From: an uncultured Ruminococcus sp.
Lineage (GTDB): Bacteria; Bacillota; Clostridia; Oscillospirales; Acutalibacteraceae
Length of the DNA: 64,000 bases
Assembly: GCA_904393835.1 (NCBI GenBank)
Contig: CAJFNC010000004.1
Span: 41,244-105,243, forward strand
Direction: 5' to 3'
Shown: positions 1 through 9,855 of the stretch, piece after piece
Layout of the letters: every line of letters begins with the position of its first letter
Numbering within the stretch: position 1 is the first letter of the stretch
The notes under the pieces: generated by a model
Seen by the model: only the letters and a program-made list of their open reading frames with translations
The model's database searches: none
Told to the model about the DNA's origin: nothing
Made by a program: the position numbers and the translations under genes

Positions 1-332
1 TTTCCTATTATATCTTCTATTATTACAGCTATTATACTCATTCCTGTGAATCTATATCGAATTAATATACTACCGTCACTTAATGTTCCGAAGTATTCCA
101 AGGTAACATCGTCTGTTGTAAGTCCGTCTTCTGCCAAAGAATATTTATCCATTATAGTCTGCTTTATTTCAAGCTCCGTTTCGGCGTCAAGTCCGGGGGT
201 AGTTGGGTCATTAGGTATTGCAGGATAAGTTGTTACTTCGTCCGCGCTTGCCGTTTCTGCAAATGCTGTCGTCATAAATATTGACGACATAATCAACAAT
301 ATTGCTATTGTTATTGATAATACTTTCTTCAT
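1..332 (-). CDS. Secreted protein, N-terminal part (runs off left edge)
   Basis: Reading the minus strand from the ATG at 330-332 gives an open frame of 110 codons with no stop before position 1, so only the N-terminus is present. It starts MKKVLSITIAILLIMS and has a lysine-rich n-region, a hydrophobic core and an AFA-type cleavage site near residue 25: a classical Sec signal peptide. The mature part begins with an acidic, proline/threonine-rich linker and continues into a possible small folded domain. A GGAGAG ribosome binding site lies 7 bases upstream of the ATG. The family is not recognised. It is divergent from the guanidine/urea operon and probably unrelated to it. Confidence 0.75.
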   Translation of the reverse strand, partial: MKKVLSITIAILLIMSSIFMTTAFAETASADEVTTYPAIPNDPTTPGLDAETELEIKQTIMDKYSLAEDGLTTDDVTLEYFGTLSDGSILIRYRFTGMSIIAVIIEDIIG

Positions 333-840
333 AAGTTTTACTCTCCTTTATAGAAAAATTATTTTTTATTGTCTTTAATTTATAAAAACATCGCTGCCAC
401 GCCCATTTTTAATAAAAATTTATTGAAACTGCTTTTATTTATATTAATAACAACATATATGATAATAAAACGCAAAGTTTTGTTAAATTTTTATTTTTTC
501 TAAAATATTTACAGTATATTTACGATAGAATGTAAAATGCAATAGCTTAGTGATAAAATACAACTCTTTCTTTTATTATTTATCCTGAATCCGCTTTCTT
601 ATATTGTATCCTTTTTTACTTCGGTGTGGCATTACATATATAATATGATATTTACACCAAAGTTTTGTCCGATGTACAAGAAAAATAGAACTAAAGTATT
701 ATATCGGTAACCAAAGTTGTAAAACAGATGTAAAAAAATCAAATTTTCGGTCAATTGTTCACGCGGCTCGGCGGTGATACAATAATGGCATAAACAAATC
801 AAACGCAATTAATGCCTTGATTGACTAAGGAGGATTTTAT
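333..840. other. Divergent intergenic region, no gene
   Basis: This 508-base AT-rich stretch separates the leftmost minus-strand gene from the plus-strand guanidine/urea operon. No reading frame with a ribosome binding site was found. It contains an imperfect hairpin (ACTTCGGTGT at 618-627 pairing with ACACCAAAGT at 654-663, one mismatch) and the operon promoter at 755-783. I looked for the conserved core of a guanidine-I (ykkC) riboswitch and did not see it. Confidence 0.6.
755..783 (+). promoter_or_regulatory. Promoter of the guanidine/urea operon
   Basis: TTGTTC (755-760), a 17-base spacer and TACAAT (778-783) form a sigma-A-type promoter. The predicted start near 790 leaves an untranslated leader of only about 50 bases, too short for a large riboswitch. 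Confidence 0.5.
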
Positions 841-1560
841 ATGCAAAAGATATTCACCAAAGAATTCAGACCAGGCGAAAAATGGTCGGGTACAATCGGA
901 AAAGGTAAGTACATCCACTTTAAGGCGCTCGGCGACAACGCCAACGTATCTGTTCTTATGTACAATATGAGAGATACTTCGGAAAGATACAATATGCCCG
1001 ATACCCTCAAGGCGCAGTACACGGCTCACCTCCAAAAAGGCAACGTATTAATGAGCGATAACGGTCGTGTTTTCGCAAGCATTGTGCAGGACAGTCTCGG
1101 CTGGCACGACAGCATTTCGGGTCACTCAACAAGAGAGATGACCGACGAAAAGTACGGCAAAACAAATTATCAGCACAACGGCAACGACTATTACCGCTGC
1201 GGTGAAGAGAATTTTAAGGTTGAGCTGGTAAGAAACAATATGAGCAAGCGAGACCTTGTTCCCTGCGTAAACCTGTTTTCAAAGGTTTATGTTGAAGAGG
1301 ACGGTTCAATGCACTACGATACCGAGCACTGCAAGGCAGGCGCTACCGTAACGCTCAGAACAGAGATGGATATAATATTAATCGTTTCAAATACACCTAA
1401 TCCGCTCGATCCTTCAAAGGAATATCCGTCGGTACCCGTTACTATGGAAGTTTACAATGCTCCGCCTGTTGACCTCACTGATTACTGCGTAAACTTCAGA
1501 GACGAAAATTACAGAGCATTTGAAAACACTTGGGATTACAACAATTTACTTGGTATCTGA
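841..1560 (+). CDS. DUF1989 urea-amidolyase-associated protein (UAAP1 type), probable carboxyguanidine deiminase subunit
   Basis: This 239-residue protein belongs to the DUF1989 / urea carboxylase-associated family and is the longer, first member of the usual pair. Histidines at 89 (GWHD) and 95 and a cysteine at 120 match the metal-site region of DUF1989 proteins. By published family knowledge such pairs form the two-subunit carboxyguanidine deiminase (CgdAB), which converts carboxyguanidine to allophanate and ammonia. It has an AGGAGG-type site just upstream of the ATG and is followed 19 bases later by its partner. The older label, urea amidolyase-associated protein, describes only the gene neighbourhood. 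The deiminase role here is inferred from family and context. Confidence 0.85.
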   Translation: MQKIFTKEFRPGEKWSGTIGKGKYIHFKALGDNANVSVLMYNMRDTSERYNMPDTLKAQYTAHLQKGNVLMSDNGRVFASIVQDSLGWHDSISGHSTREMTDEKYGKTNYQHNGNDYYRCGEENFKVELVRNNMSKRDLVPCVNLFSKVYVEEDGSMHYDTEHCKAGATVTLRTEMDIILIVSNTPNPLDPSKEYPSVPVTMEVYNAPPVDLTDYCVNFRDENYRAFENTWDYNNLLGI

Positions 1561-1579
1561 TTAAGGGAGGCGCAACAAT

Positions 1580-2233
1580 ATGTATGGTTTAATTGAAAAA
1601 GAAAGCAATCTTAAAATTGAAGACGCAATTTACGATGAGGTTCTCGAAGCAGGTTACGGCTGGATGCACGAGCTTCTTCCGGGACAGTCGTTCAGAATTT
1701 TGGATTTGGAGGGCAACCAGGCGGTAGATACCACATTCTACGATTATGACGACCCCGAAGATCACTACGGCGCAGTTCCCACCATCGTTGCTCAAAAGAA
1801 CATTTACCTCACAACAGGAAGTATTCTCAGAGCGCAGTCGGGCACGCCTCTTCTTGAAATTACAGCCGACAAAACAGGCCGACACGACACACTCGGAGGC
1901 TGCTGCTCATCTCAGAGCAACACGGTTCGCTACGCAAGAGAGAAAAGATATATGCACAACTGCCGTGACAGCTTTATGCTTCAGATGGCTGACCACGACG
2001 AGTTTAAACTTGAAAAGAGAGATTTGGCTCCCAACATTAACTTCTTTATGAACGTTCCCGTTACAAAAGAGGGCGGTCTTAAGTTTGACGACGGCGTATC
2101 GGCTCCCGGCAACTATGTAGAGATGAAAGCTTTAAAGCACGTTATGATTTTAATCAGCAACTGCCCGCAACTCAACAATCCCTGCAACGCTTACAATCCT
2201 ACTCCCGTAAGACTTCTTATCTGGGATAAATAA
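1580..2233 (+). CDS. DUF1989 urea-amidolyase-associated protein (UAAP2 type), probable carboxyguanidine deiminase subunit
   Basis: This 217-residue DUF1989 protein is the second half of the UAAP pair. It shows the family signature RHDTLGGCCS (residues 101-110) followed by a cysteine in MHNC (residue 128). These His and Cys residues are the expected metal ligands. The ribosome binding site is GGGAGG at 1564-1569. It is co-transcribed with the preceding gene and precedes a biotin carboxylase and allophanate hydrolase, the standard order of guanidine-degradation clusters. Which of the pair corresponds to CgdA or CgdB cannot be settled by eye. Confidence 0.85.
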   Translation: MYGLIEKESNLKIEDAIYDEVLEAGYGWMHELLPGQSFRILDLEGNQAVDTTFYDYDDPEDHYGAVPTIVAQKNIYLTTGSILRAQSGTPLLEITADKTGRHDTLGGCCSSQSNTVRYAREKRYMHNCRDSFMLQMADHDEFKLEKRDLAPNINFFMNVPVTKEGGLKFDDGVSAPGNYVEMKALKHVMILISNCPQLNNPCNAYNPTPVRLLIWDK

Positions 2234-2242
2234 TAAACTTTT

Positions 2243-2356
2243 ATCCGCAACGGTGCGGATATATAATCGCTGACATCTAAACCGTAATATACGGACAATT
2301 ATAAAAAATTAACCGCCGACTTACACCGCAATGATGCGGTTCAGTATTCGGCGGTT
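2243..2356 (+). promoter_or_regulatory. Structured intercistronic region before the carboxylase gene
   Basis: The 147-base gap before the carboxylase gene holds several hairpins. The first has stem ATCCGCA/TGCGGAT (2243-2260) capped by an ACGG tetraloop. Near the end an outer stem AACCGCCGA/TCGGCGGTT (2311-2319 with 2348-2356) encloses an inner hairpin ACCGCA-ATGA-TGCGGT (2325-2340). A short stem CCGT/ACGG lies between. ACGR tetraloops on paired hairpins are the hallmark of guanidine-II (mini-ykkC) riboswitches, but here only the first loop fits and its closing pair is A-T. It could equally be an attenuator or mRNA-processing structure. Confidence 0.4.
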
Positions 2357-2380
2357 TTGATTTGGCACAGGAGAAAGAAT

Positions 2381-5300
2381 ATGTTTGATAAAGTTTTAAT
2401 CGCCAACAGAGGCGCAATCGCAGTAAGAATTGAACGCACGCTCAAAAAAATGGGTGTAAAGAGCGTTGCGGTTTACTCAAAAGCAGACCGCGACAGTCTG
2501 CACGTCGCAAACGCCGACGAGACCTATTACCTCGGCGACGGCACGGCAAAAGACACCTACCTCGACATTGACAAAATCATTGAGGCCTGCGTTTCAACTG
2601 GGGCTCAGGCGGTTCACCCGGGCTACGGCTTTTTGAGTGAAAACACCGACTTTGCCGCCGAATGTGAAAAGCACTCAATTAAATTTATAGGACCCGATTC
2701 AGAACAGATTAAGCTTTTCGGTCTGAAGCACTCCGCAAGAGAAATCGCCCAAAAGGCAGGCGTTCCGCTTTTGCCCGGCACAGGTCTTTTGAACAGTCTT
2801 GACGAGGCTGTGGCTGAGGCAGAAAAAATCGGCTATCCGGTTATGATTAAAAGTACCGCAGGCGGCGGAGGTATCGGCATACGTATTTGCCTAAACAAAG
2901 ACGAGCTTGTAAATTCATACGACAACGTTAAGCACCTTGCTGAAAGTAACTTTAACGACGCAGGCGTTTTCCTTGAAAAATACGTCGAAAGGGCAAGACA
3001 CGTTGAAGTGCAGATTTTCGGCAACGAGTTTGGCGAGGTTGCTGTTCTGGGCGAAAGAGACTGCTCGGTACAGAGAAGAAACCAAAAGGTTGTCGAGGAA
3101 TCCCCCGCCCCCAACTTTCCGCAGCACGTAAGAGAAAAAATGCACAAGGCGGCGTTTAATCTTGCCAAAGAGGCAGGCTACAAGAGTGCCGGCACTGTTG
3201 AATTTTTGTACGATGAAGCGGAAGAAAATTTCTACTTCCTTGAGGTTAACACAAGACTTCAGGTTGAGCACGGAATCACCGAAGAAATTATGGGTGTTGA
3301 CCTTGTTGAATGGATGGTAAAAGAGGCAGCAGGCGAACTTAAGGGCATTGAAGATATGAAGTTTGAGCCCGACGGACACGCTGTTGAAGTTCGTGTTTAC
3401 GCCGAGGACTGCCTCAACAACTTCCGCCCGAGCAGCGGCAAGATTGACGATGTTATTTTCTCTGACAAGGCAAGAGTTGAAACCTGGATCAGAAAAAATA
3501 TAGAGGTTACTTCGCTTTATGACCCGATGCTTGCAAAGCTGATTGTTCACGGCACAGACCGCAAAGACGCAGTCAAAAAAATGAGCCGTGTGCTTGACGA
3601 GTCATATGTTTACGGCGTAACAAATAATATGCAGTACCTAAAAGCCCTCATTCATACAAAGGCGTATGAACAGGGTAAGCTGTTCACAAAAATGCTTGAG
3701 GGATTTGCCCCCGAAGAAAAGGCGCTTGAAGTTCTCGACGGAGGAGTTCAGTCAACCGTACAGGACTACCCCGGAATGATAGGCTACTGGACAGTAGGTG
3801 TTCCGCCGTGCGGCGCAATGGATAATTACAACTTCAGAATCGGCAACAAGCTGCTCGGAAACGACGACGATGCCGCAGGTATTGAATTGACGTTAAGAGG
3901 CGGCAGCTACCGCTTCAGAACAACCGCAAGCTTTTGCGTTACAGGCGCAGATATGCAGGCTACACTCGACGGCGAGCCCGTCGCGATGTACCGTGTAATC
4001 CACGCTTCTCCAATGCAGGTGCTCAAATTCTCAACGTGTAAAAAAGGTATGAGAACATACCTGCTTATAAAGGGCGGTATCAAGGTTCCCAAAATTATGG
4101 GCAGTTCTTCAACCTTTGTTGACGGTAAATTCGGCGGTCACAACGGCCGTACGCTTCGCACGGGCGACGTATTAAGGCTTGACGATGAATGTTATGTTGA
4201 CACAATGGCGTCTTTCCCGGAAGAATATATCCCCGAAATTACAAACAACTGGACTATCGGCGTAATTCCCGGTCCTCAGCCGACTTACGAATACTTGCAG
4301 CCCGAATACCTCAAAACTCTTACCGAATCCGAATACGAGGTTAACTTCAACAGCGCAAGAACAGGCGTAAGACTTAACGGACCCATTCCGCAGTGGGTGC
4401 GTGAGGACGGCGGCGAAGCGGGTTTGCACCCGTCAAATATTCACGACAACGCTTATGCAATCGGCACGCTCGACCTTACGGGCGACCAGTCGATTTTGCT
4501 GGGTCCCGACGGTCCGAGCCTCGGCGGTTTTGTTTGCTCGGTAACCACCGCAAAGGGCGAGCTTTGGAAACTAGGTCAGCTTCATCCCGGCGACAAGGTT
4601 CACTTCCGTTTGCTCACGCTTGAGCAGGCTGCCGAAATCAGAAAAGGCGTTCAGAGCAACATAAACCTCAACTATACAAAGGTTACCATGCCCGAGCAGA
4701 CCGACATTGACGCAAGCTACGCAATTTTGGCACAGGGCGTTGCGGACGGTACTAAATATATGGTTCGCCTTGACGGCGAGGAAAACGTTCTCATTGAGTA
4801 CGGCGAAATGGAATTGAATATTGAGCTGAGATTCAGGGTTCACATACTTATGAACGAGCTTGAAAAGACCGATCTTCCCATTATAGATATGACTCCCGGT
4901 ATCCGTTCATTACAAATTCATTTTGACATTGACAAGATTGACGCTGTTGAGATGACAAAGAAAATTGTTGCGATAAACGAAGAGCTTAAAGAGCTTGACG
5001 ACATTACCGTTCCGTCAAGAATAATAAAACTTCCGCTTTCCTGGGACGACCCTCAGACTCAGCTTGCCGCAAAACGTTATCAGGACACGGTACGACCCGA
5101 CGCTCCGTGGTGTCCCAGCAATCCTGAATTTATCAGAAGAATCAACGGTCTTGACAGCATTGACGATGTTAAGAAAATCGTATTTGAAGCCGACTACCTT
5201 GTACTCGGACTCGGCGATGTTTACCTCGGCGCTCCCGTTGCAACTCCCACCGACCCACGCCACAGAATGGTAACTACAAAGTACAATCCCGCAAGACCGT

Positions 5301-5971
5301 GGACTCCGGAAAACGCCGTAGGCATCGGCGGTGCTTACCTCTGTGTTTACGGTATGGAGGGACCCGGAGGATACCAGTTTGTCGGCAGAACAATTCAGAT
5401 GTGGAACTCACTCAGAGAAACCGAATACTTCAAAAAAGGCAAGCCGTGGCTTTTGAACTTCTTTGACCAGATAAAGTTCTACCCCTGCACGGCAGACGAA
5501 ATTTTGAAATTCCGTGACGATTTTCTCAGGGGAGAATTTAAAATTGACATTGAGGAAACCTCATTTAATCTGGGCGAATATAAAAAATACCTTGAGAGCA
5601 TTAAGGAAAGCAGCGCTAAGTTTAAGGCTCACCAGGAGGCTTCATTCGAGGCTGAACGTCAAAGATGGCGCGAGCTCGGACTTGACCACTTTGTTTCCGA
5701 AACTGACGAAAGCACCGCTCACGAGGATGAAACCTTGCCCGAAGGCAGCGAGGGAATTTGCGCAACAATTCCCGGCTCTGTATGGAAAGTTCTTGTTAAA
5801 GCGGGCGACGAAGTAAAAAAAGGTCAGGAAGTAGCGGTGCTTGAAAGTATGAAGATGGAATTTCCGATTACCTCGGAATACTGCGGTAAGATTACAAAGG
5901 TATTTGCCGAAACAAGCGAACAGATAAACGCAGGACAGCTTATCGCCGCAATTGAACCCCGGGAGGTATGA
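2381..5971 (+). CDS. Biotin-dependent urea/guanidine carboxylase
   Basis: This 1196-residue multidomain enzyme carboxylates guanidine (or urea) using ATP and bicarbonate. The order is: biotin carboxylase domain (about 1-450, ATP-grasp glycine loop GGGGIGI near 161-167), two KipA/KipI-type carboxyltransferase domains (about 460-1010) and a C-terminal biotinyl domain with ESMKMEF, lysine near 1158 being the biotin site. Length matches a bacterial urea carboxylase without a fused amidase. The chosen ATG at 2381 follows AGGAGA at 2369-2374 and begins [11 protein letters not shown] as in the family; an upstream GTG/ATT-type extension is not needed. Flanking DUF1989 genes favour guanidine as the substrate. 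Telling guanidine from urea carboxylase needs an alignment of the carboxyltransferase active site. Confidence 0.93.
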   Translation: MFDKVLIANRGAIAVRIERTLKKMGVKSVAVYSKADRDSLHVANADETYYLGDGTAKDTYLDIDKIIEACVSTGAQAVHPGYGFLSENTDFAAECEKHSIKFIGPDSEQIKLFGLKHSAREIAQKAGVPLLPGTGLLNSLDEAVAEAEKIGYPVMIKSTAGGGGIGIRICLNKDELVNSYDNVKHLAESNFNDAGVFLEKYVERARHVEVQIFGNEFGEVAVLGERDCSVQRRNQKVVEESPAPNFPQHVREKMHKAAFNLAKEAGYKSAGTVEFLYDEAEENFYFLEVNTRLQVEHGITEEIMGVDLVEWMVKEAAGELKGIEDMKFEPDGHAVEVRVYAEDCLNNFRPSSGKIDDVIFSDKARVETWIRKNIEVTSLYDPMLAKLIVHGTDRKDAVKKMSRVLDESYVYGVTNNMQYLKALIHTKAYEQGKLFTKMLEGFAPEEKALEVLDGGVQSTVQDYPGMIGYWTVGVPPCGAMDNYNFRIGNKLLGNDDDAAGIELTLRGGSYRFRTTASFCVTGADMQATLDGEPVAMYRVIHASPMQVLKFSTCKKGMRTYLLIKGGIKVPKIMGSSSTFVDGKFGGHNGRTLRTGDVLRLDDECYVDTMASFPEEYIPEITNNWTIGVIPGPQPTYEYLQPEYLKTLTESEYEVNFNSARTGVRLNGPIPQWVREDGGEAGLHPSNIHDNAYAIGTLDLTGDQSILLGPDGPSLGGFVCSVTTAKGELWKLGQLHPGDKVHFRLLTLEQAAEIRKGVQSNINLNYTKVTMPEQTDIDASYAILAQGVADGTKYMVRLDGEENVLIEYGEMELNIELRFRVHILMNELEKTDLPIIDMTPGIRSLQIHFDIDKIDAVEMTKKIVAINEELKELDDITVPSRIIKLPLSWDDPQTQLAAKRYQDTVRPDAPWCPSNPEFIRRINGLDSIDDVKKIVFEADYLVLGLGDVYLGAPVATPTDPRHRMVTTKYNPARPWTPENAVGIGGAYLCVYGMEGPGGYQFVGRTIQMWNSLRETEYFKKGKPWLLNFFDQIKFYPCTADEILKFRDDFLRGEFKIDIEETSFNLGEYKKYLESIKESSAKFKAHQEASFEAERQRWRELGLDHFVSETDESTAHEDETLPEGSEGICATIPGSVWKVLVKAGDEVKKGQEVAVLESMKMEFPITSEYCGKITKVFAETSEQINAGQLIAAIEPREV

Positions 5972-5973
5972 AT

Positions 5974-7668
5974 ATGTTTTTCCCCGAAAAATTAACGTGC
6001 AGATGGATTGCCTCTGCATACAGCGACGGAATGACTCCCTATGATTTGCTCGACGAAATTATTCGTCGGGCAGACGCTGAGGACGACAAAAACATATGGA
6101 TTGTTAAACCGTCAAAAGAGTTGTGCTCAAAGTACATTGACCGACTTCCGAAAGATAAATCAAGTCTGCCGCTCTGGGGTATTCCCTTTGCAATCAAGGA
6201 CAACATCGACCTTGAGGGCGTTCCCACAACGGCGGCATGCCCCGACTACGCTTACACACCTGAAAAAAACTCTTTTGTAGTTCAAAAGCTCATTGACGCA
6301 GGCGCAATTCCCGTCGGCAAAACCAACCTTGACCAGTTTGCCACAGGTCTTGTCGGCACTAGAAGCCCCTACGGCGAGGTACACAACGCTTATCAGCCGG
6401 AGCTGATAAGCGGCGGTTCAAGCTCAGGCTCTGCCGTCAGCGTAGCGCTCGGTATGGCGGCTTTTGCACTCGGCACCGACACCGCAGGTTCGGGCAGAGT
6501 TCCCGCAATGCTAAACACGCTTGTCGGCTACAAGCCTCCGCTCGGCTCATGGTCAACCTCGGGCGTAGTTCCCGCCTGCGCAAGCCTTGACTGCGTAACT
6601 GTTTTTGCCAACGACCTCGAAGAAGCAAGGCTTGTTGACAAATACGCAAAAGGATTTGACAATGACTGCATATGGTCACGCAAATACGAGCAGAAAGGCG
6701 ACAAACTTCCCGAAAAAGTCTATGTTTCGAAAGATGAACCGAGATTTTTCGGCGATTATGCTGACATTTACAGAAAAAAGTGGTATAATGCTGTTCGCCG
6801 CATAGAAAGCCTGGGCGTAAAAACAGAGAGAATCGACTGTTCAATGTTTGAAAAAGCCGCTCTTATCCTTTACGAGGGCGCATACGTTGCGGAGCGTTGG
6901 CAGGATTTAAAGGAATTTATTGAAAATAATCCCGGCAAAACCTTTCCCGTTACCGAACAGATTCTGCGTTCGGGCGCAAAGGATGAGCAGACCGCTGCAA
7001 AGCTCTTTGAAAACCTGCACGAATTGCAGTATTACCGCCACAAGACAAAGGAAATACTCGACAACGCGGTAATAATTATGCCTACGGCAGGCGGTACGTT
7101 TACAAGAGAGCAGGTGCGCAACGATCCCGTCAACACAAACAGCCTTATGGGGCTCTACACCAATCACTGCAACCTGCTGGATTTGGCGGCAGTTGATATT
7201 CCCGAAAATTCCGGCGACCGTCAAAATCCGTTTGGTATTACAGTATTCGCGCTTTGCGACAGCGAAAATCTAATGTGCGCTTTTGCCGAAAAGTTTTTAT
7301 CGAGCGAAAGTATGAAAATCGCAGTTTGCGGTCTGCATAAAAAGGGCAGAGCGCTTGAAAGTCAGCTTACAGAGCTGGGCGGCGAATTTGTTGAGCACGC
7401 AAGAACCTCAAAAAATTACCGTCTGTACAAACTCAACACCACACCTGTAAAACCGGGTCTGATAAAAAGCACAGGCATGGGCAACAACATTGAGGTTGAC
7501 GTTTACACTCTTGCCAAAAACAAGTTCGGCAGATTTTTTGAACAGGTAAAATCGCCTCTTGTACTCGGCGACGTTGAGCTTGAAAGCGGCGAAATTGTGA
7601 AAGGATTTTTGTGCGAGCCCGACGCTGTAAAAGACGCGCAGGACATTACCGACAAGGGTGCTTTTTAA
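5974..7668 (+). CDS. atzF: Allophanate hydrolase
   Basis: This 564-residue enzyme hydrolyses allophanate to ammonia and CO2, the last step of the pathway. The N-terminal amidase-signature domain has lysine 75 (AIKDNID), the GGSSSGS cis-serine loop (147-153) and nucleophile serine 173 (TDTAGSGR), giving a complete Ser-cisSer-Lys triad. The last 120 residues form the small C-terminal domain found in AtzF-type hydrolases (start KIAVCGLHKKG). GGGAGG at 5961-5966 suits the ATG at 5974 better than the ATG at 5968 that overlaps the carboxylase stop codon. Tight coupling to the carboxylase indicates one enzyme system. The gene symbol follows the family. Confidence 0.92.
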   Translation: MFFPEKLTCRWIASAYSDGMTPYDLLDEIIRRADAEDDKNIWIVKPSKELCSKYIDRLPKDKSSLPLWGIPFAIKDNIDLEGVPTTAACPDYAYTPEKNSFVVQKLIDAGAIPVGKTNLDQFATGLVGTRSPYGEVHNAYQPELISGGSSSGSAVSVALGMAAFALGTDTAGSGRVPAMLNTLVGYKPPLGSWSTSGVVPACASLDCVTVFANDLEEARLVDKYAKGFDNDCIWSRKYEQKGDKLPEKVYVSKDEPRFFGDYADIYRKKWYNAVRRIESLGVKTERIDCSMFEKAALILYEGAYVAERWQDLKEFIENNPGKTFPVTEQILRSGAKDEQTAAKLFENLHELQYYRHKTKEILDNAVIIMPTAGGTFTREQVRNDPVNTNSLMGLYTNHCNLLDLAAVDIPENSGDRQNPFGITVFALCDSENLMCAFAEKFLSSESMKIAVCGLHKKGRALESQLTELGGEFVEHARTSKNYRLYKLNTTPVKPGLIKSTGMGNNIEVDVYTLAKNKFGRFFEQVKSPLVLGDVELESGEIVKGFLCEPDAVKDAQDITDKGAF

Positions 7669-7736
7669 TCTGAATATAAATAAAGGCGCAGCCAAGCAAG
7701 TTTACTGCTTTGCGTAACCTTTTTGGAGGAACTTTT

Positions 7737-8126
7737 ATGGAATTTTCAAGAGTAGAAATTATTACAAACCAGTCAAAGCTTCAGGGGCTTATTGAAAGGC
7801 TCAGTAAACCGAGCTTCAGACAAAAACTTCATAAAATCGGCGTGAGCGGCATCACCGTTACCAGCGTACTCGGCTGCGGTGTGCAGATGGGCACAAGCGA
7901 ATATCAGGAACAGGAAAACGACGTTATGCAGCTTTTGCCCAAAACGCTTGTTATGATTGTATGCGCCACAAAAACAGTTGATGAACTTGTTGAAATTATC
8001 AAAAATGAACTTTATACAGGTCACATCGGCGACGGTAAAATTTTTGTTTCGGATATAACCAATATTATACGCATAAGAACAGGCGAAGAGGGCGCTGACG
8101 CCCTTAATAAATCAACCGTTGACTGA
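7737..8126 (+). CDS. P-II family signalling protein
   Basis: This 129-residue protein is a P-II (GlnB/GlnK) relative. Conserved parts are GITVTSVLG, the LLPK lysine at the end of the T-loop, the B-loop TGHIGDGKIF and the C-loop IRIRTGE with both arginines, so nucleotide binding is plausible. The T-loop has the normal length but the position equivalent to the uridylylated tyrosine 51 is aspartate, so uridylylation is not expected. Start chosen at ATG 7737 after GGAGGA (7725-7730). It lies between allophanate hydrolase and a permease, so by analogy to GlnK-AmtB it may sense nitrogen or energy state and gate the transporter or an enzyme. The target is unknown. Confidence 0.8.
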   Translation: MEFSRVEIITNQSKLQGLIERLSKPSFRQKLHKIGVSGITVTSVLGCGVQMGTSEYQEQENDVMQLLPKTLVMIVCATKTVDELVEIIKNELYTGHIGDGKIFVSDITNIIRIRTGEEGADALNKSTVD

Positions 8127-8145
8127 TTAAATTGAGGTGAACAAT

Positions 8146-9693
8146 ATGGGTAAAAAACTCGGACTGTTCAGCGCCGTTTCAACAGGTATAGGTATGATAA
8201 TAGCGACCAGCTGTTTTATCTCACTTGCAAGCGGCGCCGGCGCAGTCGGTACTCCGTTTATTATATCAATTGTCGGCGTGTTTTTGCTCAATATGATGTC
8301 AATAGCGTCTGTTGCCGAGCTTAACGCAATTATGCCGAATCTTACAGGCGGCCTGGCTCAGTATATGCTTGCGGGTCTGGGTCCGCTTGTTACCATAGTC
8401 ACAATGACGGGCGGCTACATTATCAGTAATATTTTTGCCGCTCCTGCCGAGGGCGCAATGTTTGCAAACGTTATGTGCGAATTTGTCGGTCACGATATTC
8501 CGCCTGCCGTTTTCAGCGTTTCGCTTACCATAATACTTATAATTATTAACCTGCGCGGCGTTAATATGTCAGCAGCTTTACAGACGGTAATTGCAAGTTT
8601 TATGGTAGTTTCGCTCATCATTTTAGGCGTTATGGGCGCGTTCGGACTTGCCCCCGGCGCCGAGGTAGAGCAGCCCGCAGCGCTTTCGACAGATTTGGGC
8701 GACATTATGCCGCTTACCGCAACGGCTTTTTGGCTGTTTATCGGTGCGGAATTCATTGTGCCGCTGGGCAAGGATATGAAAAAGCCCAAGCGCAACGTGC
8801 CGCTTGCAATGTTTTTGAGCTTTACAATTATGTGCGTAATCCAGGTGCTTATGGTGCTCGGTTTTAAAAACTACACACCGTGGGCCGAACTCGGAGCAGC
8901 AAACTCACCGCATATTCTTTATGCCGAAAATATGCTCGGCAGTATCGGCAGATACTGGATTATTATAGTTGCAATTTTTGCCGCTGTCAGCACTCAAAAC
9001 TCAATTATAGGCTGCGTTTCCGAAATCTGCTGCGGTATGGCAAAAAGCCAGCTGTTGCCCGCCGTTTTCCAAAAGAAAAACAAATACGGCGCACCCTACG
9101 TTGTAATTCTGATTATGGGCGGTATTACAATACTTATTGAGGCAACGGGACTTTCCGACAACGGCGCTGTGCAGTTTTTGATACTTACATCATCGCTGTT
9201 TTGGATGCTGACATATATGGTATATCACATCAATGTAATTGCCCTGAGACGAAAAATGAAAAAAGTTCCGCGCAGCTTTAAAACACCGTTTTTCCCGATT
9301 TTCCAGATTATCGGCATTGCGGGCACAGCCTATATGATGTGCAACATTTCAACCGACCCTCAGGAAAGAATTATGATATTTATTCTGTCGATTTTGCTGT
9401 TCCTTTTCCTTGTTGTTTACGCAGTTTACTGGGTAAAGCACAAACTGAAAATGCCGCTTTTAAAGAGCGTGGGAGTACGACAGGTAATGTCTATGGAAGA
9501 CCCGCTGTACTACTATGTACGTCACCGTGAAGAGGAGGACAAAAAGTACTTTAAAAAGCTTGAAAGGCAGAATAAAAAGAATAGCAAAAAGTCCAAAAGC
9601 GTTAAAGATACAGCGTTAAATTCATCTTCGGATTCCGACACAGACGTCGGACAAAACAGCGAAGAGTCTCCGCCGACATACAACGGCTCTTAA
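8146..9693 (+). CDS. APC-superfamily amino acid/amine permease
   Basis: This 515-residue integral membrane protein has about 12 hydrophobic segments and the N-terminal glycine-rich segment GIGMIIATSC typical of the amino acid-polyamine-organocation superfamily. The final 90 residues are a hydrophilic, lysine- and serine-rich cytoplasmic tail, unusually long for the family. The ATG at 8146 follows GAGGTG at 8134-8139. As the last gene of the guanidine/urea operon, right after a P-II-like protein, it probably imports a nitrogen compound used by the pathway (guanidine, a guanidino compound or an amino acid). The exact substrate cannot be read from sequence. Confidence 0.85.
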   Translation: MGKKLGLFSAVSTGIGMIIATSCFISLASGAGAVGTPFIISIVGVFLLNMMSIASVAELNAIMPNLTGGLAQYMLAGLGPLVTIVTMTGGYIISNIFAAPAEGAMFANVMCEFVGHDIPPAVFSVSLTIILIIINLRGVNMSAALQTVIASFMVVSLIILGVMGAFGLAPGAEVEQPAALSTDLGDIMPLTATAFWLFIGAEFIVPLGKDMKKPKRNVPLAMFLSFTIMCVIQVLMVLGFKNYTPWAELGAANSPHILYAENMLGSIGRYWIIIVAIFAAVSTQNSIIGCVSEICCGMAKSQLLPAVFQKKNKYGAPYVVILIMGGITILIEATGLSDNGAVQFLILTSSLFWMLTYMVYHINVIALRRKMKKVPRSFKTPFFPIFQIIGIAGTAYMMCNISTDPQERIMIFILSILLFLFLVVYAVYWVKHKLKMPLLKSVGVRQVMSMEDPLYYYVRHREEEDKKYFKKLERQNKKNSKKSKSVKDTALNSSSDSDTDVGQNSEESPPTYNGS

Positions 9694-9734
9694 TACAAAA
9701 ACTGCAAATCATGTTCTCTTAAATATAACACACA

Positions 9735-9768
9735 GGGGCGCTCCTAATTTAGGAGCGCTCATTGTTTT
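9735..9768 (+). terminator. Terminator after the guanidine/urea operon
   Basis: GCGCTCCTAA/TTAGGAGCGC forms a strong stem (9738-9758) followed by a loose T-rich stretch. It lies 40 bases after the permease stop. Confidence 0.65.
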
Positions 9769-9855
9769 AATAAACGCGCAACTTTCACCGACAGTTTTTT
9801 GCACGCTATATTTTTTAACAAATTAAAATTTCACGGCGGCACATTTTACAAACTT

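Noticed and set aside
618..663. Hairpin as riboswitch for the left genes
   Set aside because: It lies upstream of the best promoter for the plus-strand operon and far from the minus-strand start; no known aptamer features were recognised.
700..840. Guanidine-I (ykkC) riboswitch in front of the operon
   Set aside because: The predicted transcript leader is only about 50 bases and no conserved ykkC core was seen, so I did not annotate one there.
2915..3550. Minus-strand open frame of 211 codons
   Set aside because: Antisense to the biotin carboxylase domain of the carboxylase gene; no independent evidence.
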